From NCBI GenBank assembly GCA_910579745.1, contig CAJTVH010000009.1, positions 1-64,000 on the forward strand: a stretch of 64,000 nucleotides of DNA. Direction: 5' to 3'. The DNA is from an uncultured Clostridia bacterium (GTDB lineage: Bacteria > Bacillota > Clostridia > Lachnospirales > CAG-274). This document shows, one piece after another, positions 8,953-17,885 of the stretch; positions within the stretch are counted from its first letter, which is position 1; every line of letters begins with the position of its first letter. The translations under genes were made by a program, and so were the position numbers. Below the pieces are notes generated by a model. That model was given only the letters and a program-made list of their open reading frames with translations, made no database searches and was not told the origin of the DNA.

Positions 8953-10830
8953 ATGAGATATGACGCTCAAAAGGCGGACGTTATTGTTGTGGGAGGAGGC
9001 CACGCCGGATGTGAGGCGGCACTGGCGGCGGCTAGAATGGGCCTTAAGACTATTCTTTTCGCTATAAATCTTGACAGTATCGCCATGATGCCCTGCAACC
9101 CCAATATCGGCGGAAGCTCAAAGGGGCATTTAGTCAGGGAAATTGACGCTTTAGGCGGAGAAATGGGGAAAAATATAGACAAAACTTATATTCAAACCCG
9201 TATGCTTAACAGAGGAAAAGGCCCCGCCGTTTATTCTTTAAGAGCTCAGGCGGATAAATCAAGGTATCATACAGAGATGAAAAAAACCTTGGAGAATACC
9301 GATAACCTTATTATCAAACAGGGCGAGGTTATTGAGATTTTAACGGAAGGCGGAAAGGTCACGGGAGTTGTTTCCGAGTCGGGGGCGGTTTACGGATGCG
9401 GGGCTATTGTCCTTTGTATGGGTACTTATATTAAGTCCCGATGTCTTTACGGAGACACTATTATTAATAGCGGGCCAAACGGTTTGCGAAACTCAACAAA
9501 ATTAAGCGAAAGTCTTAAAAATTTAGGCATAAAGATATTTAGGTTTAAAACGGGAACGCCAGCAAGAGTTGATAAAAGAACGATAGATTTTTCAAAAATG
9601 TCTGTTCAGGAGGGAGATTCTCAAATTGTGCCTTTTTCTTTTGAGAACTTGGAAAAAGATATTAAGAGAGAGCAAATTCCCTGTTATCTTACTTATACTA
9701 ATGAGGAAACGCACAATATTATAAAAAATAATTTAGACAGGTCTCCTTTATATGGAGGAGTAATTGACGGCACGGGGCCGAGGTATTGTCCATCTATCGA
9801 AGATAAAGTAGTTAGATTTTCCGATAAGGAAAGACATCAGATTTTTGTTGAGCCTGAGGGCGAGGATACGAACGAGATGTATATACAGGGAATGAGCACG
9901 TCTTTGCCGGAAGATGTTCAAGTGGCTATGTATCGCACGGTGCCTGGACTTGAGAACTGTCAAATTACAAGAGCCGCGTACGCTATTGAATATGACTGTA
10001 TTGACGCCACTCAGCTTAAATTAAGTCTTGAGTTTAAAAATATCAAAGGACTTTTCAGCGCTGGTCAATTTAACGGAACATCAGGTTATGAGGAAGCCGC
10101 AGCCCAAGGGATTATCGGCGGTATTAACGCAGCTTTGTTTATTAAGGGAGAGGAACCTCTTATTCTTGACCGTTCAGACGCTTATATAGGCGTGCTTATC
10201 GACGATATAGTGACTAAAGGAAGCAGGGAACCTTATCGTATGATGACGTCAAGGGCCGAATACCGTCTTATTTTAAGACAGGATAACGCTGATTTAAGAC
10301 TTACTGAAAAAGGATATGGCGCGGGACTCATATCAGAGGAAAGATATAGAAAATTTTTAGAGAAGAAAGTTTTAATTGAGAAAGAGATAGAGAGGGTTAT
10401 TAATGTGAATGTTCCGCCGTCAGAGGATGTGAACTCTTTTATTGAGAAGAGAGGAGGGTCTCTCCTTTCCACGGGAGCTAAACTTTCAGAGCTTATTAAG
10501 AGGCCTGAGCTTAATTATGAGGATTTGGCTTTTACTGATGTGAACAGACCTGTTCTTCCGAACGACGTTAAAGAACAAGTGAATATTCAGATTAAATACG
10601 AGGGATATATTAAACGTCAGCTTATGCAAGTTGAGCAATATAAAAAAATGGAGACAAAAGTTTTATCTCCTGATATTGATTATTTTTCAATGAAAGGACT
10701 CAGAATTGAAGCGCAGCAGAAGCTAAGTCAGATAAAACCGCATAATGTCGGTCAAGCTTCAAGAATCTCAGGAGTTTCTCCCGCTGATATAAGCGTGCTT
10801 CTTGTTAATCTTGAGGCGATGAGGGAATAA
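8953..10830 (+). CDS. mnmG: tRNA uridine-5-carboxymethylaminomethyl modification enzyme MnmG
   Basis: MnmG (GidA) is the FAD-dependent partner of MnmE. The FAD-binding GGGHAGCEAALAAARMG is at about residues 14-30. Further family marks are MPCNPNIGG, GKGPAVYSLRAQADK, CGTY-type LCMGTYIKS, and the C-terminal tRNA-binding SxGLR-type PHNVGQASRISGVSPADIS. The ATG at 8953 (MRYDAQ) gives 625 residues, the normal length. An ATG at 8935 would add six. It is the last gene in tight spacing with mnmE; a family-1 repeat follows. Confidence 0.96.
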   Translation: MRYDAQKADVIVVGGGHAGCEAALAAARMGLKTILFAINLDSIAMMPCNPNIGGSSKGHLVREIDALGGEMGKNIDKTYIQTRMLNRGKGPAVYSLRAQADKSRYHTEMKKTLENTDNLIIKQGEVIEILTEGGKVTGVVSESGAVYGCGAIVLCMGTYIKSRCLYGDTIINSGPNGLRNSTKLSESLKNLGIKIFRFKTGTPARVDKRTIDFSKMSVQEGDSQIVPFSFENLEKDIKREQIPCYLTYTNEETHNIIKNNLDRSPLYGGVIDGTGPRYCPSIEDKVVRFSDKERHQIFVEPEGEDTNEMYIQGMSTSLPEDVQVAMYRTVPGLENCQITRAAYAIEYDCIDATQLKLSLEFKNIKGLFSAGQFNGTSGYEEAAAQGIIGGINAALFIKGEEPLILDRSDAYIGVLIDDIVTKGSREPYRMMTSRAEYRLILRQDNADLRLTEKGYGAGLISEERYRKFLEKKVLIEKEIERVINVNVPPSEDVNSFIEKRGGSLLSTGAKLSELIKRPELNYEDLAFTDVNRPVLPNDVKEQVNIQIKYEGYIKRQLMQVEQYKKMETKVLSPDIDYFSMKGLRIEAQQKLSQIKPHNVGQASRISGVSPADISVLLVNLEAMRE

Positions 10831-10907
10831 AAGTTTTTATAGTGAGTCAATAAAATAATAAACAGATGAGTTCTAAAAAAAATTAATGTGTTAAAGAATT
10901 TTTTATT

Positions 10908-11083
10908 AGAGCGTATCTGAAAACTAAAATATTCATAAAAATTTAAAAAACAAAACTAAACCGTTTTCATTTTATTTTCACAGTTTTTTGGATAGTTTAG
11001 ATTTATAAAGCTGTACAAATTTTTTGTATAATTGAGGTTTTACACAATTTTAACAATATCCGTGAGTTTTCAGATACGCTATA
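10908..11083. repeat. Family-1 inverted-end repeat, copy 2
   Basis: TAGAGCGTATCTGAAAAC on the left is matched by GTTTTCAGATACGCTATA on the right. The interior is AT-rich and differs from the other copies. It fills the centre of the mnmG to 11.3-kb gap. Confidence 0.8.
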
Positions 11084-11316
11084 GTTAGCGTTAAAAATGT
11101 CTCCAATCGCTATAAGAAAGGATAGTTTTTTCTTATAGAGTTTAGGTCAATTTTTTTAAAAGCTGGTCAGTATTATGAAATCTTACTTAGCGCATATTGG
11201 GTAAGAGAGCAAAGTTTAAATTTAAAATTATTATTATGGATTTTTATAGTATTAACAAAATTTTTATGGAAAGAATATATTATATTTGGGGGTATTTTTT
11301 AAGAGGAGGCGTTTTT

Positions 11317-11808
11317 TTGAAAAAGAAAAATTTTTTTGTTCCTTGGCAAAATGATTTTTGTTTTGGGGAGAGGACTGTTTTACTTAAATTAAAGCACAAT
11401 TATAAGCAGCATCAGTTTTATTTTAATTTTGACAGTCATCCTTATATCAGTCTTGTAAACGATAATACGGCGCCTAAGTCTTTTATTAACGCTATTATAA
11501 ACAATGATTTTGACGGAGCTATGTCATATATAAGTCGTTTCAGTATTTTTGTGGATTTTGAGAATATTAAAAAAATTTTTGACGGGATTAAGTCTTATAA
11601 TTATATTCCTGTTTCTTATAAAAAAGCTTCTTATTTTAAAGGTGAAAAGGTAAACTCTATTTTTATATCAGACAAAGATAAAAAATTGATTTTGCATTTT
11701 TATATGATTAACGAACCTGATTTTTTCAGCAAATGGAAAATTTATCGAATAGAAGAGGAAAGTGTAAGATCTAATTTGGAAAGGAAAAAAATATGGATAA
11801 AATTTTAG
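11317..11808 (+). CDS. Uncharacterised protein between mnmG and rsmG
   Basis: I do not recognise this family. The TTG at 11317 has a strong AGGAGG eight bases upstream; the frame is open further left to 11197, but that extension is AT-rich and has no ribosome site. It gives 163 residues, basic and aromatic-rich (Phe, Tyr, Lys), with no signal peptide or membrane segment. Its stop overlaps the start of rsmG by 16 bases, so the two are probably translationally coupled. It interrupts an order (mnmG-rsmG) that is usually direct. Confidence 0.7.
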   Translation: MKKKNFFVPWQNDFCFGERTVLLKLKHNYKQHQFYFNFDSHPYISLVNDNTAPKSFINAIINNDFDGAMSYISRFSIFVDFENIKKIFDGIKSYNYIPVSYKKASYFKGEKVNSIFISDKDKKLILHFYMINEPDFFSKWKIYRIEEESVRSNLERKKIWIKF

Positions 11809-12503
11809 CGGAGGCTTGTCTGAAGCTTGGAGTAGCAATTAACGGCGGACAAATTTCTCAATTTTTAAAATATATGGAGTTATTGATTTCGTGGAATGAA
11901 AAAATAAATCTTACGGCTATTACTGAGCCTGAAGAGATTTTGCTCAAACATTTTGCCGATTCAGTTTCTCTGATACCATTTACCGACGTTAAGAATAAAA
12001 ATATTATAGACGTTGGAACAGGGGCGGGATTTCCCGGGATTCCCGTTAAAATTGCCGAGCCTTCCGCCAAAGTTACCTTGATTGACTCGCTTAATAAACG
12101 AGTCAATTTTTTAAGGGAAGTAGTATCTGAAATTTCTCTTACGGATGTTGAGTGTATTCATTCAAGAGCAGAGGAGGGCGGGAAAAATCCTAAGCTTCGA
12201 GAGAGATTTGACGTGTGTGTATCAAGAGCTGTCGCTAATTTATCGGTTTTATCGGAGTATTGCCTGCCTTTTATAAAAGTGGGCGGTGTTTTTGTTTCTC
12301 TAAAGGGGCCTGACGCTCAGTCTGAGATTAATGAGGCTGAAAAAGTCATTGATATTTTAGGCGGAGAGATAAGTTTTGTGGAAAAAGTTGAAATTCCTTT
12401 TACTGACATTGTTCATTCTTTGGTTATGATAAAAAAAGTAAGACAAACTCCTGGTATATATCCCAGAAAGCCAGGCAAAATTTCTAAAAACCCTATCAAA
12501 TGA
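11793..12503 (+). CDS. rsmG: 16S rRNA (guanine-N7)-methyltransferase RsmG
   Basis: RsmG methylates G527 of 16S rRNA using S-adenosylmethionine. The SAM-binding motif IIDVGTGAGFPGIPVKI lies at about residues 69-85. Upstream is the WNEKINLTAITEPEEILLKHF signature (split: WNEKINLTAIT, then EPEEILLKHF). VSRAVANL is near 145. The protein is 236 residues, normal for the family. The start overlaps the preceding unknown gene, and the TGA lies inside the loop of a terminator. Confidence 0.95.
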   Translation: MDKILAEACLKLGVAINGGQISQFLKYMELLISWNEKINLTAITEPEEILLKHFADSVSLIPFTDVKNKNIIDVGTGAGFPGIPVKIAEPSAKVTLIDSLNKRVNFLREVVSEISLTDVECIHSRAEEGGKNPKLRERFDVCVSRAVANLSVLSEYCLPFIKVGGVFVSLKGPDAQSEINEAEKVIDILGGEISFVEKVEIPFTDIVHSLVMIKKVRQTPGIYPRKPGKISKNPIK

Positions 12504-12516
12504 CAGGGTTTTTTGT
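12486..12516 (+). terminator. Terminator overlapping the rsmG stop
   Basis: AAAAACCCT (12486-12494) pairs with AGGGTTTTTT (12505-12514). The stop codon of rsmG is at 12501-12503, in the hairpin. Confidence 0.8.
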
Positions 12517-13018
12517 TTTTGTTTGTCACATATAAAATATTCTGAAAGTTCTGAATTATTTTTTTTTATATTATTTATATGGTATAATATAGAAAATGTT
12601 TATAAAAACAGAAAAATTTTTCTTACTTTTATAGTTATGAAGATTTGAAATGAGGAAAATAAAGCGATACTGATCTATCATTAAAAAGTGTGTAAATTGA
12701 TATAAAAACAAAGAAATATTTTATGGGTGAAGCTACGAAAAAAAATCAGTGTTTTCATATCTAAAGCCGGATTAACGCAAATTGAAAACTGTATGTGTTC
12801 TTTATGGTGTTCTTTCAGCAAAATATGTTTATGGACAAATATATAAAGAGTAAAGAGATATTCGTGATTCTAAAAATTTTGAGAAAAATGATTTTTTTGT
12901 TTATTATGTCTTCATATATTATTTCCATATTTTTTTAATGAGAATTTAGTATTAAAACGGTGTTTTAGTATTAGCTTTTTTCAAATTTACGGGCTATAAT
13001 TAATATGGGGGTTTTTTA
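12517..13018 (+). other. 502-bp gap upstream of the noc-like gene
   Basis: The gap is very AT-rich. A TATAAT with TGG just before it sits at 12583-12588, but no good -35 is seen. A direct repeat of TTTAGTATTA lies near 12945-12975. No open frame is convincing. A ribosome site (GGGGG) precedes the noc-like ATG at 13019. Confidence 0.4.
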
Positions 13019-13873
13019 ATGGAGAATATGACACTTGTCAGAAAAAACGAGATTGTACAGATTCCCGTTTATATGATTAAGCCTAATCCTTTTCAAGTCA
13101 GAGGTTTTTTTGACAGGGAATCGGTAAATAATTTGGCGGAGTCAATAAAGAGATATGGGGTTTTACAGCCTATTTGTGTTAGAAGACTTAATAAAGAGAG
13201 CTATGAGATTGTTTTTGGGGAAAGAAGATTTAAGGCTTGTAAGATTCTTAATATGTTTTACATACCGTGCATAGTTTCTGAGATTGGGGACAGAGACCGC
13301 GCGGTTATTTCTATGATAGAAAATATTCAGAGGGATAATATAGATTATTTTGAGACCGCGGATGGAATTTATGAGTTTATGAGAGACTATGGATATTCTA
13401 CGGAGAAGATGGCTGACATTATCGGAAAAAAAGAGAAATTTATTATTGATAAAACGAGGCTTTTGAAACTTAAATATCAGTTTAGAAGGGATATTATTCA
13501 AAATAATTTATCTGAAAGTTACGCGGTGGCTTTAACAAGAATAAATGATGAGAAATTGCTTGATTTAATTTTAAAAGCTGTTATTAAATTTGATTTAAGT
13601 ATAAAAATTACGGAGACGCTTATTGACTTGGTTCTAAAACGTACATATATAGGAGAAAAAATTGATGAGAAAGACATAGAAAATATAATTTTAAAAATTA
13701 ACAGACCTTATAGAGACCAGAAAGTTAAAGTATATATTGATGATATTAAGATATTTACAAATTCTGTTCATCAAATTGTTGATACAATGAATAAATCAGG
13801 CATAAAAACGGAATGTGTTTTTAATGAGACAAATAATAATTTGGAGGTAATGATAAAAGTCGATAGAAGCTGA
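13019..13873 (+). CDS. noc: Noc-like ParB-family protein
   Basis: This 284-residue ParB-family protein occupies the usual noc slot (rsmG-noc-parA-parB). It has the ParB/Srx CTPase fold: PNPFQVR near residue 22, GERRFKACK near 67-75 and ENIQRDN near 96. The HTH region (STEKMADIIGKKEKFIID) clearly differs from that of the ParB at 16.9 kb, so it should read another DNA site. Bacillus Noc prevents division over the nucleoid through an N-terminal membrane helix; here only about 15 residues precede the ParB core and no such helix is evident. The exact function (Noc or second ParB) is inferred from position. Confidence 0.8.
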   Translation: MENMTLVRKNEIVQIPVYMIKPNPFQVRGFFDRESVNNLAESIKRYGVLQPICVRRLNKESYEIVFGERRFKACKILNMFYIPCIVSEIGDRDRAVISMIENIQRDNIDYFETADGIYEFMRDYGYSTEKMADIIGKKEKFIIDKTRLLKLKYQFRRDIIQNNLSESYAVALTRINDEKLLDLILKAVIKFDLSIKITETLIDLVLKRTYIGEKIDEKDIENIILKINRPYRDQKVKVYIDDIKIFTNSVHQIVDTMNKSGIKTECVFNETNNNLEVMIKVDRS

Positions 13874-14130
13874 AAGAATGTGTATTTTTAAATTTGTTGA
13901 CTATAATCCTGAGACAGTATAAAACTTTTTATATTAATTTACGTATTATAAAGTAGGTTATTTATAGCTGAACAATAATGATTCATTGCAAAAGAATTTT
14001 AAAAATAATAATCAGGCAGAATTTAATAAAATGATATGTATTAAGGAATTATTTTATTGTTTTCTATAAAAATTTCACAATTTATTATAATAAAATATAT
14101 TTCTTATAATTAATATTAAATTCTATTTAT

Positions 14131-14295
14131 TAGAGAGTATAATGAAAACTAAAATACGCGCGAAAAATTATAAAAAATAAAACGAGACAGAAAGGCTTTT
14201 CTGTTTAATTGAACCGTTTTCGTTTGTTTTTTAATAATTTTTTGGATATTTAGTGATATAACTGATAGCTTATGATAGTTTTCAGATATGCCCTA
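14131..14295 (+). repeat. Family-1 inverted-end repeat, copy 3
   Basis: It runs from TAGAGAGTATAATGAAAAC to GTTTTCAGATATGCCCTA, with the standard interior (AAAATACGCGCGAAAAATTA, and ACTGATAGCTTATGATAG near the right end). The flanking stretches 13874-14130 and 14296-14563 are AT-rich with no gene I can support. Confidence 0.85.
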
Positions 14296-14563
14296 GTTCA
14301 AGCGTGTGGAAAATAAGGTTGTAATTAAAAATTTAGTTAAGTTTAAGCGAAGAGGAAAACAAATCTTTCGATAGGGTGAATATGTTTGTTTTTTATATTA
14401 GATTTTTTTTAATGCAGTGAGTTTTGTTTGCCGATTTTTAATTTATAGTTTTTGTTTATTAAAATTTTTTGCTTTTTAAACCTGAATTTTTTCTAATAGC
14501 CTGAACAATATTTATTGTTTTTATAGAGTTAAAAAAGTTTTTTGTCTTGGGAGATGTTTTTAT

Positions 14564-15052
14564 ATGGATAATAATAATCATAATTACACTATATTTGGTA
14601 AAATTCTTATTATGATTTTATCTTTCATACCTGGCTGCGGACATATGTATATGGGACTTATGAAAAGAGGCATGTTTATTTTAATTTCTTTCTTTTCTTG
14701 TTCTTATCTGGCTACTTCTGTTTTTTATAGGGTTTTTATAGTTGGTTTTATTATTGTTTGGATTTTTGGTGTTTTTGACGCTTATAACTGCCGTAAGAAA
14801 TTGGGGGAGGGTAAAATTCTTACCGATGATATAGATGATATTAAAAAATTTCTTATGAAATACAGAAAAATTATTATCGCTCTTTTTGGCGTTATTTCTG
14901 TTATTGAGATAGCGAGGGGAGTTCTTTTTATTGAGAAAATTAATCTCTCTGTGGAGGATTTTCCTAATAAACAATTTTTTTTTGATAACGTAATGATTTT
15001 TTTACTTATATGTGTGGGGTTATATTGTTTATTTTTCAGAAAGAAAAAATAA
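14564..15052 (+). CDS. Four-helix membrane protein of unknown function
   Basis: This 162-residue protein has hydrophobic segments near residues 12-28, 36-70 (two helices), 102-122 and 142-158. The motif PGCGHMYMGLMKRG near 26-39 recalls the small membrane domain with GxGHxYxG found in TM2-like proteins. The DAYNCRKKLGEG loop is cytoplasmic by charge. The ATG has GGGAG upstream. It lies between noc and parA and just before the first parS site. A role in chromosome segregation is only suggested by position. Confidence 0.75.
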   Translation: MDNNNHNYTIFGKILIMILSFIPGCGHMYMGLMKRGMFILISFFSCSYLATSVFYRVFIVGFIIVWIFGVFDAYNCRKKLGEGKILTDDIDDIKKFLMKYRKIIIALFGVISVIEIARGVLFIEKINLSVEDFPNKQFFFDNVMIFLLICVGLYCLFFRKKK

Positions 15053-15069
15053 GTTGATGAAGAAAAAAA

Positions 15070-15085
15070 TGTTTCACGTGAAACA
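15070..15085. promoter_or_regulatory. parS: parS site 1
   Basis: TGTTTCACGTGAAACA is a perfect 16-bp palindrome identical to the consensus parS site bound by ParB/Spo0J. It lies 18 bases after the membrane-protein stop. With ParB at 16.9 kb it should nucleate the chromosomal partition complex. Confidence 0.97.
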
Positions 15086-15132
15086 TTTTACGTAATCGTT
15101 TTTTAAGAAATTAGTGTTACAAAAGTTGTTTC

Positions 15133-15300
15133 TAGAGAGTATCTGAAAACAAAAATACGCGCGAAAAATTATAAAAAATAAAACGAAACAGAAAGGCTTT
15201 TCTGTTTAATTGAACCGTTTTCGTTTATTTTTTTATAATTTTTTTTGGATATTTAGTGTATATAACTGATAGCTTATGATAGTTTTCAGATATGCCCTAA
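15133..15300 (+). repeat. Family-1 inverted-end repeat, copy 4
   Basis: TAGAGAGTATCTGAAAAC on the left and GTTTTCAGATATGCCCTA on the right. The interior is nearly the same as copy 3 (AAAGGCTTTTCTG, AACCGTTTTCGTTT, ACTGATAGCTTATGATAG). It lies between the two parS sites. Confidence 0.9.
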
Positions 15301-15344
15301 TAAAATTACAGAAAGAATAAAATATTTTTTAGATTAATCTTATT

Positions 15345-15489
15345 AAGGAAACACCGCACAAAGGATATTAAAAATAATTTTTTAAAGTTAAAATTTTCGT
15401 TATCGTGTCATTTTTCAAGAAAAATAACACTACCACTTCAAATTTTTTAAAAAATTATTTTTATTTTTTGAATTATGCGGTATTTCCTT
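15345..15489 (+). repeat. Family-2 foldback repeat, copy a
   Basis: It runs from AAGGAAACACCGCAC to GCGGTATTTCCTT with the family core GTGTCATTTTTCAAGAAAAA. The two halves are complementary along most of their length. It also lies between the parS sites and is slightly diverged from the phage-region copies. Confidence 0.9.
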
Positions 15490-15556
15490 AAATTGAGTGA
15501 TTCATAAAGCATATAACGTCTTACTTAAAGGCGTTCTTTTTTTATAAGAAAATAAA

Positions 15557-15572
15557 TGTTTCACGTGAAACA
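15557..15572. promoter_or_regulatory. parS: parS site 2
   Basis: A second perfect TGTTTCACGTGAAACA, 487 bp from site 1 and about 60 bp upstream of the parA promoter -35. ParB spreading from here could also affect parA transcription. Confidence 0.97.
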
Positions 15573-15633
15573 TTTATTTTTTATTTTAACGGCAACATTT
15601 TATTAACTTTTTTTTAACAATATTTATTTTGAA

Positions 15634-15661
15634 TTGATTATATTTTTTTTTGTGGTATAAT
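15634..15661 (+). promoter_or_regulatory. Promoter for parA (extended -10)
   Basis: TTGATT (15634-15639), 16 bases, then TATAAT (15656-15661) preceded by TGG, giving an extended -10 (TGnTATAAT). The same TTGTGGTATAATA block occurs at the 37.37-kb promoter. Confidence 0.7.
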
Positions 15662-15717
15662 AAAATATATAGTAAACCTTTATGTAAAAGTATTAAAAAT
15701 TTTTGGAGGAATTTGTG

Positions 15718-16485
15718 ATGGGAAGAATTATATCGATTTCTAATCAGAAAGGCGGTGTCGGGAAAACAACAACCGCTATTAATTTGAGCTCTTGCATAGC
15801 TGAAATGGGAAAAAAAGTTCTTGTTATTGATTCTGACCCACAAGGCAATACTTCCAGCGGGTTTGGTATTTTTAAAAGCGATATAAAAAAAACTTTATAT
15901 GATTTAATGAGCGGAGATGAGGAACCAAGCGAGGTTATTATGAATGTGGAAAATATAGATAACCTTTTTATCATTCCTACTGATATTAATTTATCAGGAG
16001 CTGAAATTGAGCTTATTAATGTTGATGGAAGAGAATTTATATTGAGAGAAATAGTATCTAAAATTAAAGAGGATTTTGATTTTATAATTATCGATTGTCC
16101 TCCAGCTTTAAATTTACTTACGATTAACGCCCTTGTAGCCTCAAACGCCGTTATTGTTCCTCTTCAATGCGAGTATTACGCTCTTGAGGGTTTAGCCCAG
16201 CTTATGTATACGATAGATCTTGTTAAAAAGAAACTTAATACAGAGCTTGTTGTGGAGGGCGTAGTGTTTACTATGTTTGACTCAAGAACAAATTTATCAG
16301 CCCAAGTTGTGGAGGAAGTGAAAAAATATCTCGATAAGGATATTTATAAAAGTATTATTCCAAGAAATGTTCGTCTGAGTGAAGCGCCGAGTCACGGTTT
16401 GCCTATTAATTTATATGATTCTAAATCAAAAGGCGCCGAGGCTTATAGATTATTGGCGGAGGAAGTGATTTTTAAGAAAAACTGA
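15718..16485 (+). CDS. parA: Chromosome partitioning ATPase ParA/Soj
   Basis: This is the Walker-type ATPase that acts with ParB-parS in chromosome segregation and regulation of initiation. The ATG at 15718 gives MGRIISISNQKGGVGKTTTA, the standard start, with GGAGGA (15705-15710) seven bases upstream; a TTG at 15703 would sit inside the ribosome site. The deviant Walker A KGGVGKTT is at residues 11-18, the DSDPQGN motif near 41, and Walker B-type IIIDCPPAL near 121. It is 255 residues, normal for Soj. Confidence 0.96.
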   Translation: MGRIISISNQKGGVGKTTTAINLSSCIAEMGKKVLVIDSDPQGNTSSGFGIFKSDIKKTLYDLMSGDEEPSEVIMNVENIDNLFIIPTDINLSGAEIELINVDGREFILREIVSKIKEDFDFIIIDCPPALNLLTINALVASNAVIVPLQCEYYALEGLAQLMYTIDLVKKKLNTELVVEGVVFTMFDSRTNLSAQVVEEVKKYLDKDIYKSIIPRNVRLSEAPSHGLPINLYDSKSKGAEAYRLLAEEVIFKKN

Positions 16486-16544
16486 GCTAAAGACAATAAA
16501 GTTATTTATCCGTAATATATAAAAGTAATATTTCCACTTTTATC

Positions 16545-16730
16545 TAAGGCCTATCTGAAAACTATCTATTATAAAAATTGCACAAGATTTTAAAATGTTT
16601 AAAAATTTTATATGCTTTTATAAAAGGAAAATATCCAAAAAAATTATAAAAAATAAAATGAAATTGAACTATTTCTTATTTTATTTTTATAATTTTTTGT
16701 ACATATTTTAGCTTTCAGATACTCTCTAAT
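16545..16730. repeat. Family-1 inverted-end repeat, copy 5
   Basis: The left end CTATCTGAAAAC and right end GCTTTCAGATACTCTCTA mark the element; the interior is diverged and slightly longer. It sits in the parA-parB gap. A small GCTTTTTAAGC hairpin follows near 16749. Confidence 0.75.
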
Positions 16731-16911
16731 TAACTGAAAAACTTTCCGCTTTTTAAGCGGTATGATTATTTTTTATATTCAAGCGGGGAGTGTAATATGT
16801 ATAAAAGTTATTTAAAACGCTGTAAATTTAAAGTGTTTTTATGAAATAAAAATACAAATAGTCTTTAACAAATTATAAATTAAATTTAAAGAAAGGATTA
16901 TACGATGTTTT

Positions 16912-17835
16912 ATGACACATAAAAAAGGTTTAGGCAAAGGCATTAACGCTTTATTCGGACAAAATATCAGCAATGATGAAAGCGTGAGCGACAATGAGTC
17001 AGTAAATATTAGTTCAGATGATAAGAACGTTGTTATTGAAGCTGATATTAACAAAATTGAGCCTAATAAAAATCAACCGAGGACAAGTTTTGATGAGGAA
17101 AAAATAGCTGAGCTAGCAGAGTCTATAAAGGAAATAGGAATTGTACAGCCTATTGTTGTAAAAAAGAACGGCGATTTCTTTATGATTATAGCGGGGGAGA
17201 GAAGATGGAGAGCGGCAAGAAAAGCTGGACTCAAAACTATTCCTGTTATCATTAGAGAATATGATGAGGCGGAAGCTCTTGAGGCGTCTCTAATTGAGAA
17301 TATACAAAGGGAAAATTTAAATCCTCTTGAGGAGGCTTTTACTTATAAAAAATTTTACGACGAGTTTAACTTTAATCAGGAGACTATAGCGAAAAAGGTG
17401 GGTAAAAGCAGGACGGCCGTTACTAACTCAATGCGTCTTTTAAATCTCGACAAAAGAGTTCAAAATTTTTTAAAAGAAAACAAGCTGTCGGGGGGGCACG
17501 CCAGAGCTTTATTATCTATTTCTAACGGTGATTTACAGTTTGAGGCGGCGGAAAAAGTGATAGAGGAAAGTTTAAGTGTGCGTATGACGGAAGATTTTGT
17601 TAAAAACTTTCTTGAGAATATTGAAAGGCAAAATTTAAAAAATGAGAATGAAAAAGAAAAAAAGGCGCAACCTAATTCTGAGATGTACAATCAAATAGCG
17701 AAAAGTCTTAATGACATTTTAGGCACGAAGGTTAATATTAAAAACGGAAGGAACAAAGGAAAAATAGAAATAGAATATTATTCCGAAGAAGAACTCGACA
17801 GGCTTATTTGTTTATTTAAGGCTATACCTCGATAA
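16912..17835 (+). CDS. parB: Chromosome partitioning protein ParB/Spo0J
   Basis: ParB is a CTP-dependent clamp that binds parS. It begins with the family N-terminus KKGLGKGINALFG, which stimulates ParA ATPase. The CTP-binding GERRWRAARKAG is near residues 98-109 and ENIQRENLNPLEEA near 126-139. The HTH includes NQETIAKKVGKSRTAVTN (about 152-169), followed by LSGGHARALL. The C-terminal dimerisation domain follows an acidic/basic linker. It is 307 residues. Together with two parS sites at 15.07 and 15.56 kb this is a complete partition system. Confidence 0.96.
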   Translation: MTHKKGLGKGINALFGQNISNDESVSDNESVNISSDDKNVVIEADINKIEPNKNQPRTSFDEEKIAELAESIKEIGIVQPIVVKKNGDFFMIIAGERRWRAARKAGLKTIPVIIREYDEAEALEASLIENIQRENLNPLEEAFTYKKFYDEFNFNQETIAKKVGKSRTAVTNSMRLLNLDKRVQNFLKENKLSGGHARALLSISNGDLQFEAAEKVIEESLSVRMTEDFVKNFLENIERQNLKNENEKEKKAQPNSEMYNQIAKSLNDILGTKVNIKNGRNKGKIEIEYYSEEELDRLICLFKAIPR

Positions 17836-17885
17836 TTTTAAAAATCTATTTTTACGGAAAGGAAAAAAATTTTTGGTGTTGAATT

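Noticed and set aside
12029..12042. ATTTCCCGGGATTC resembles the Bacillus Noc-binding site
   Set aside because: It matches only 11 of 14 bases and encodes the conserved GFPGIP motif of RsmG, so it is explained by the protein sequence.
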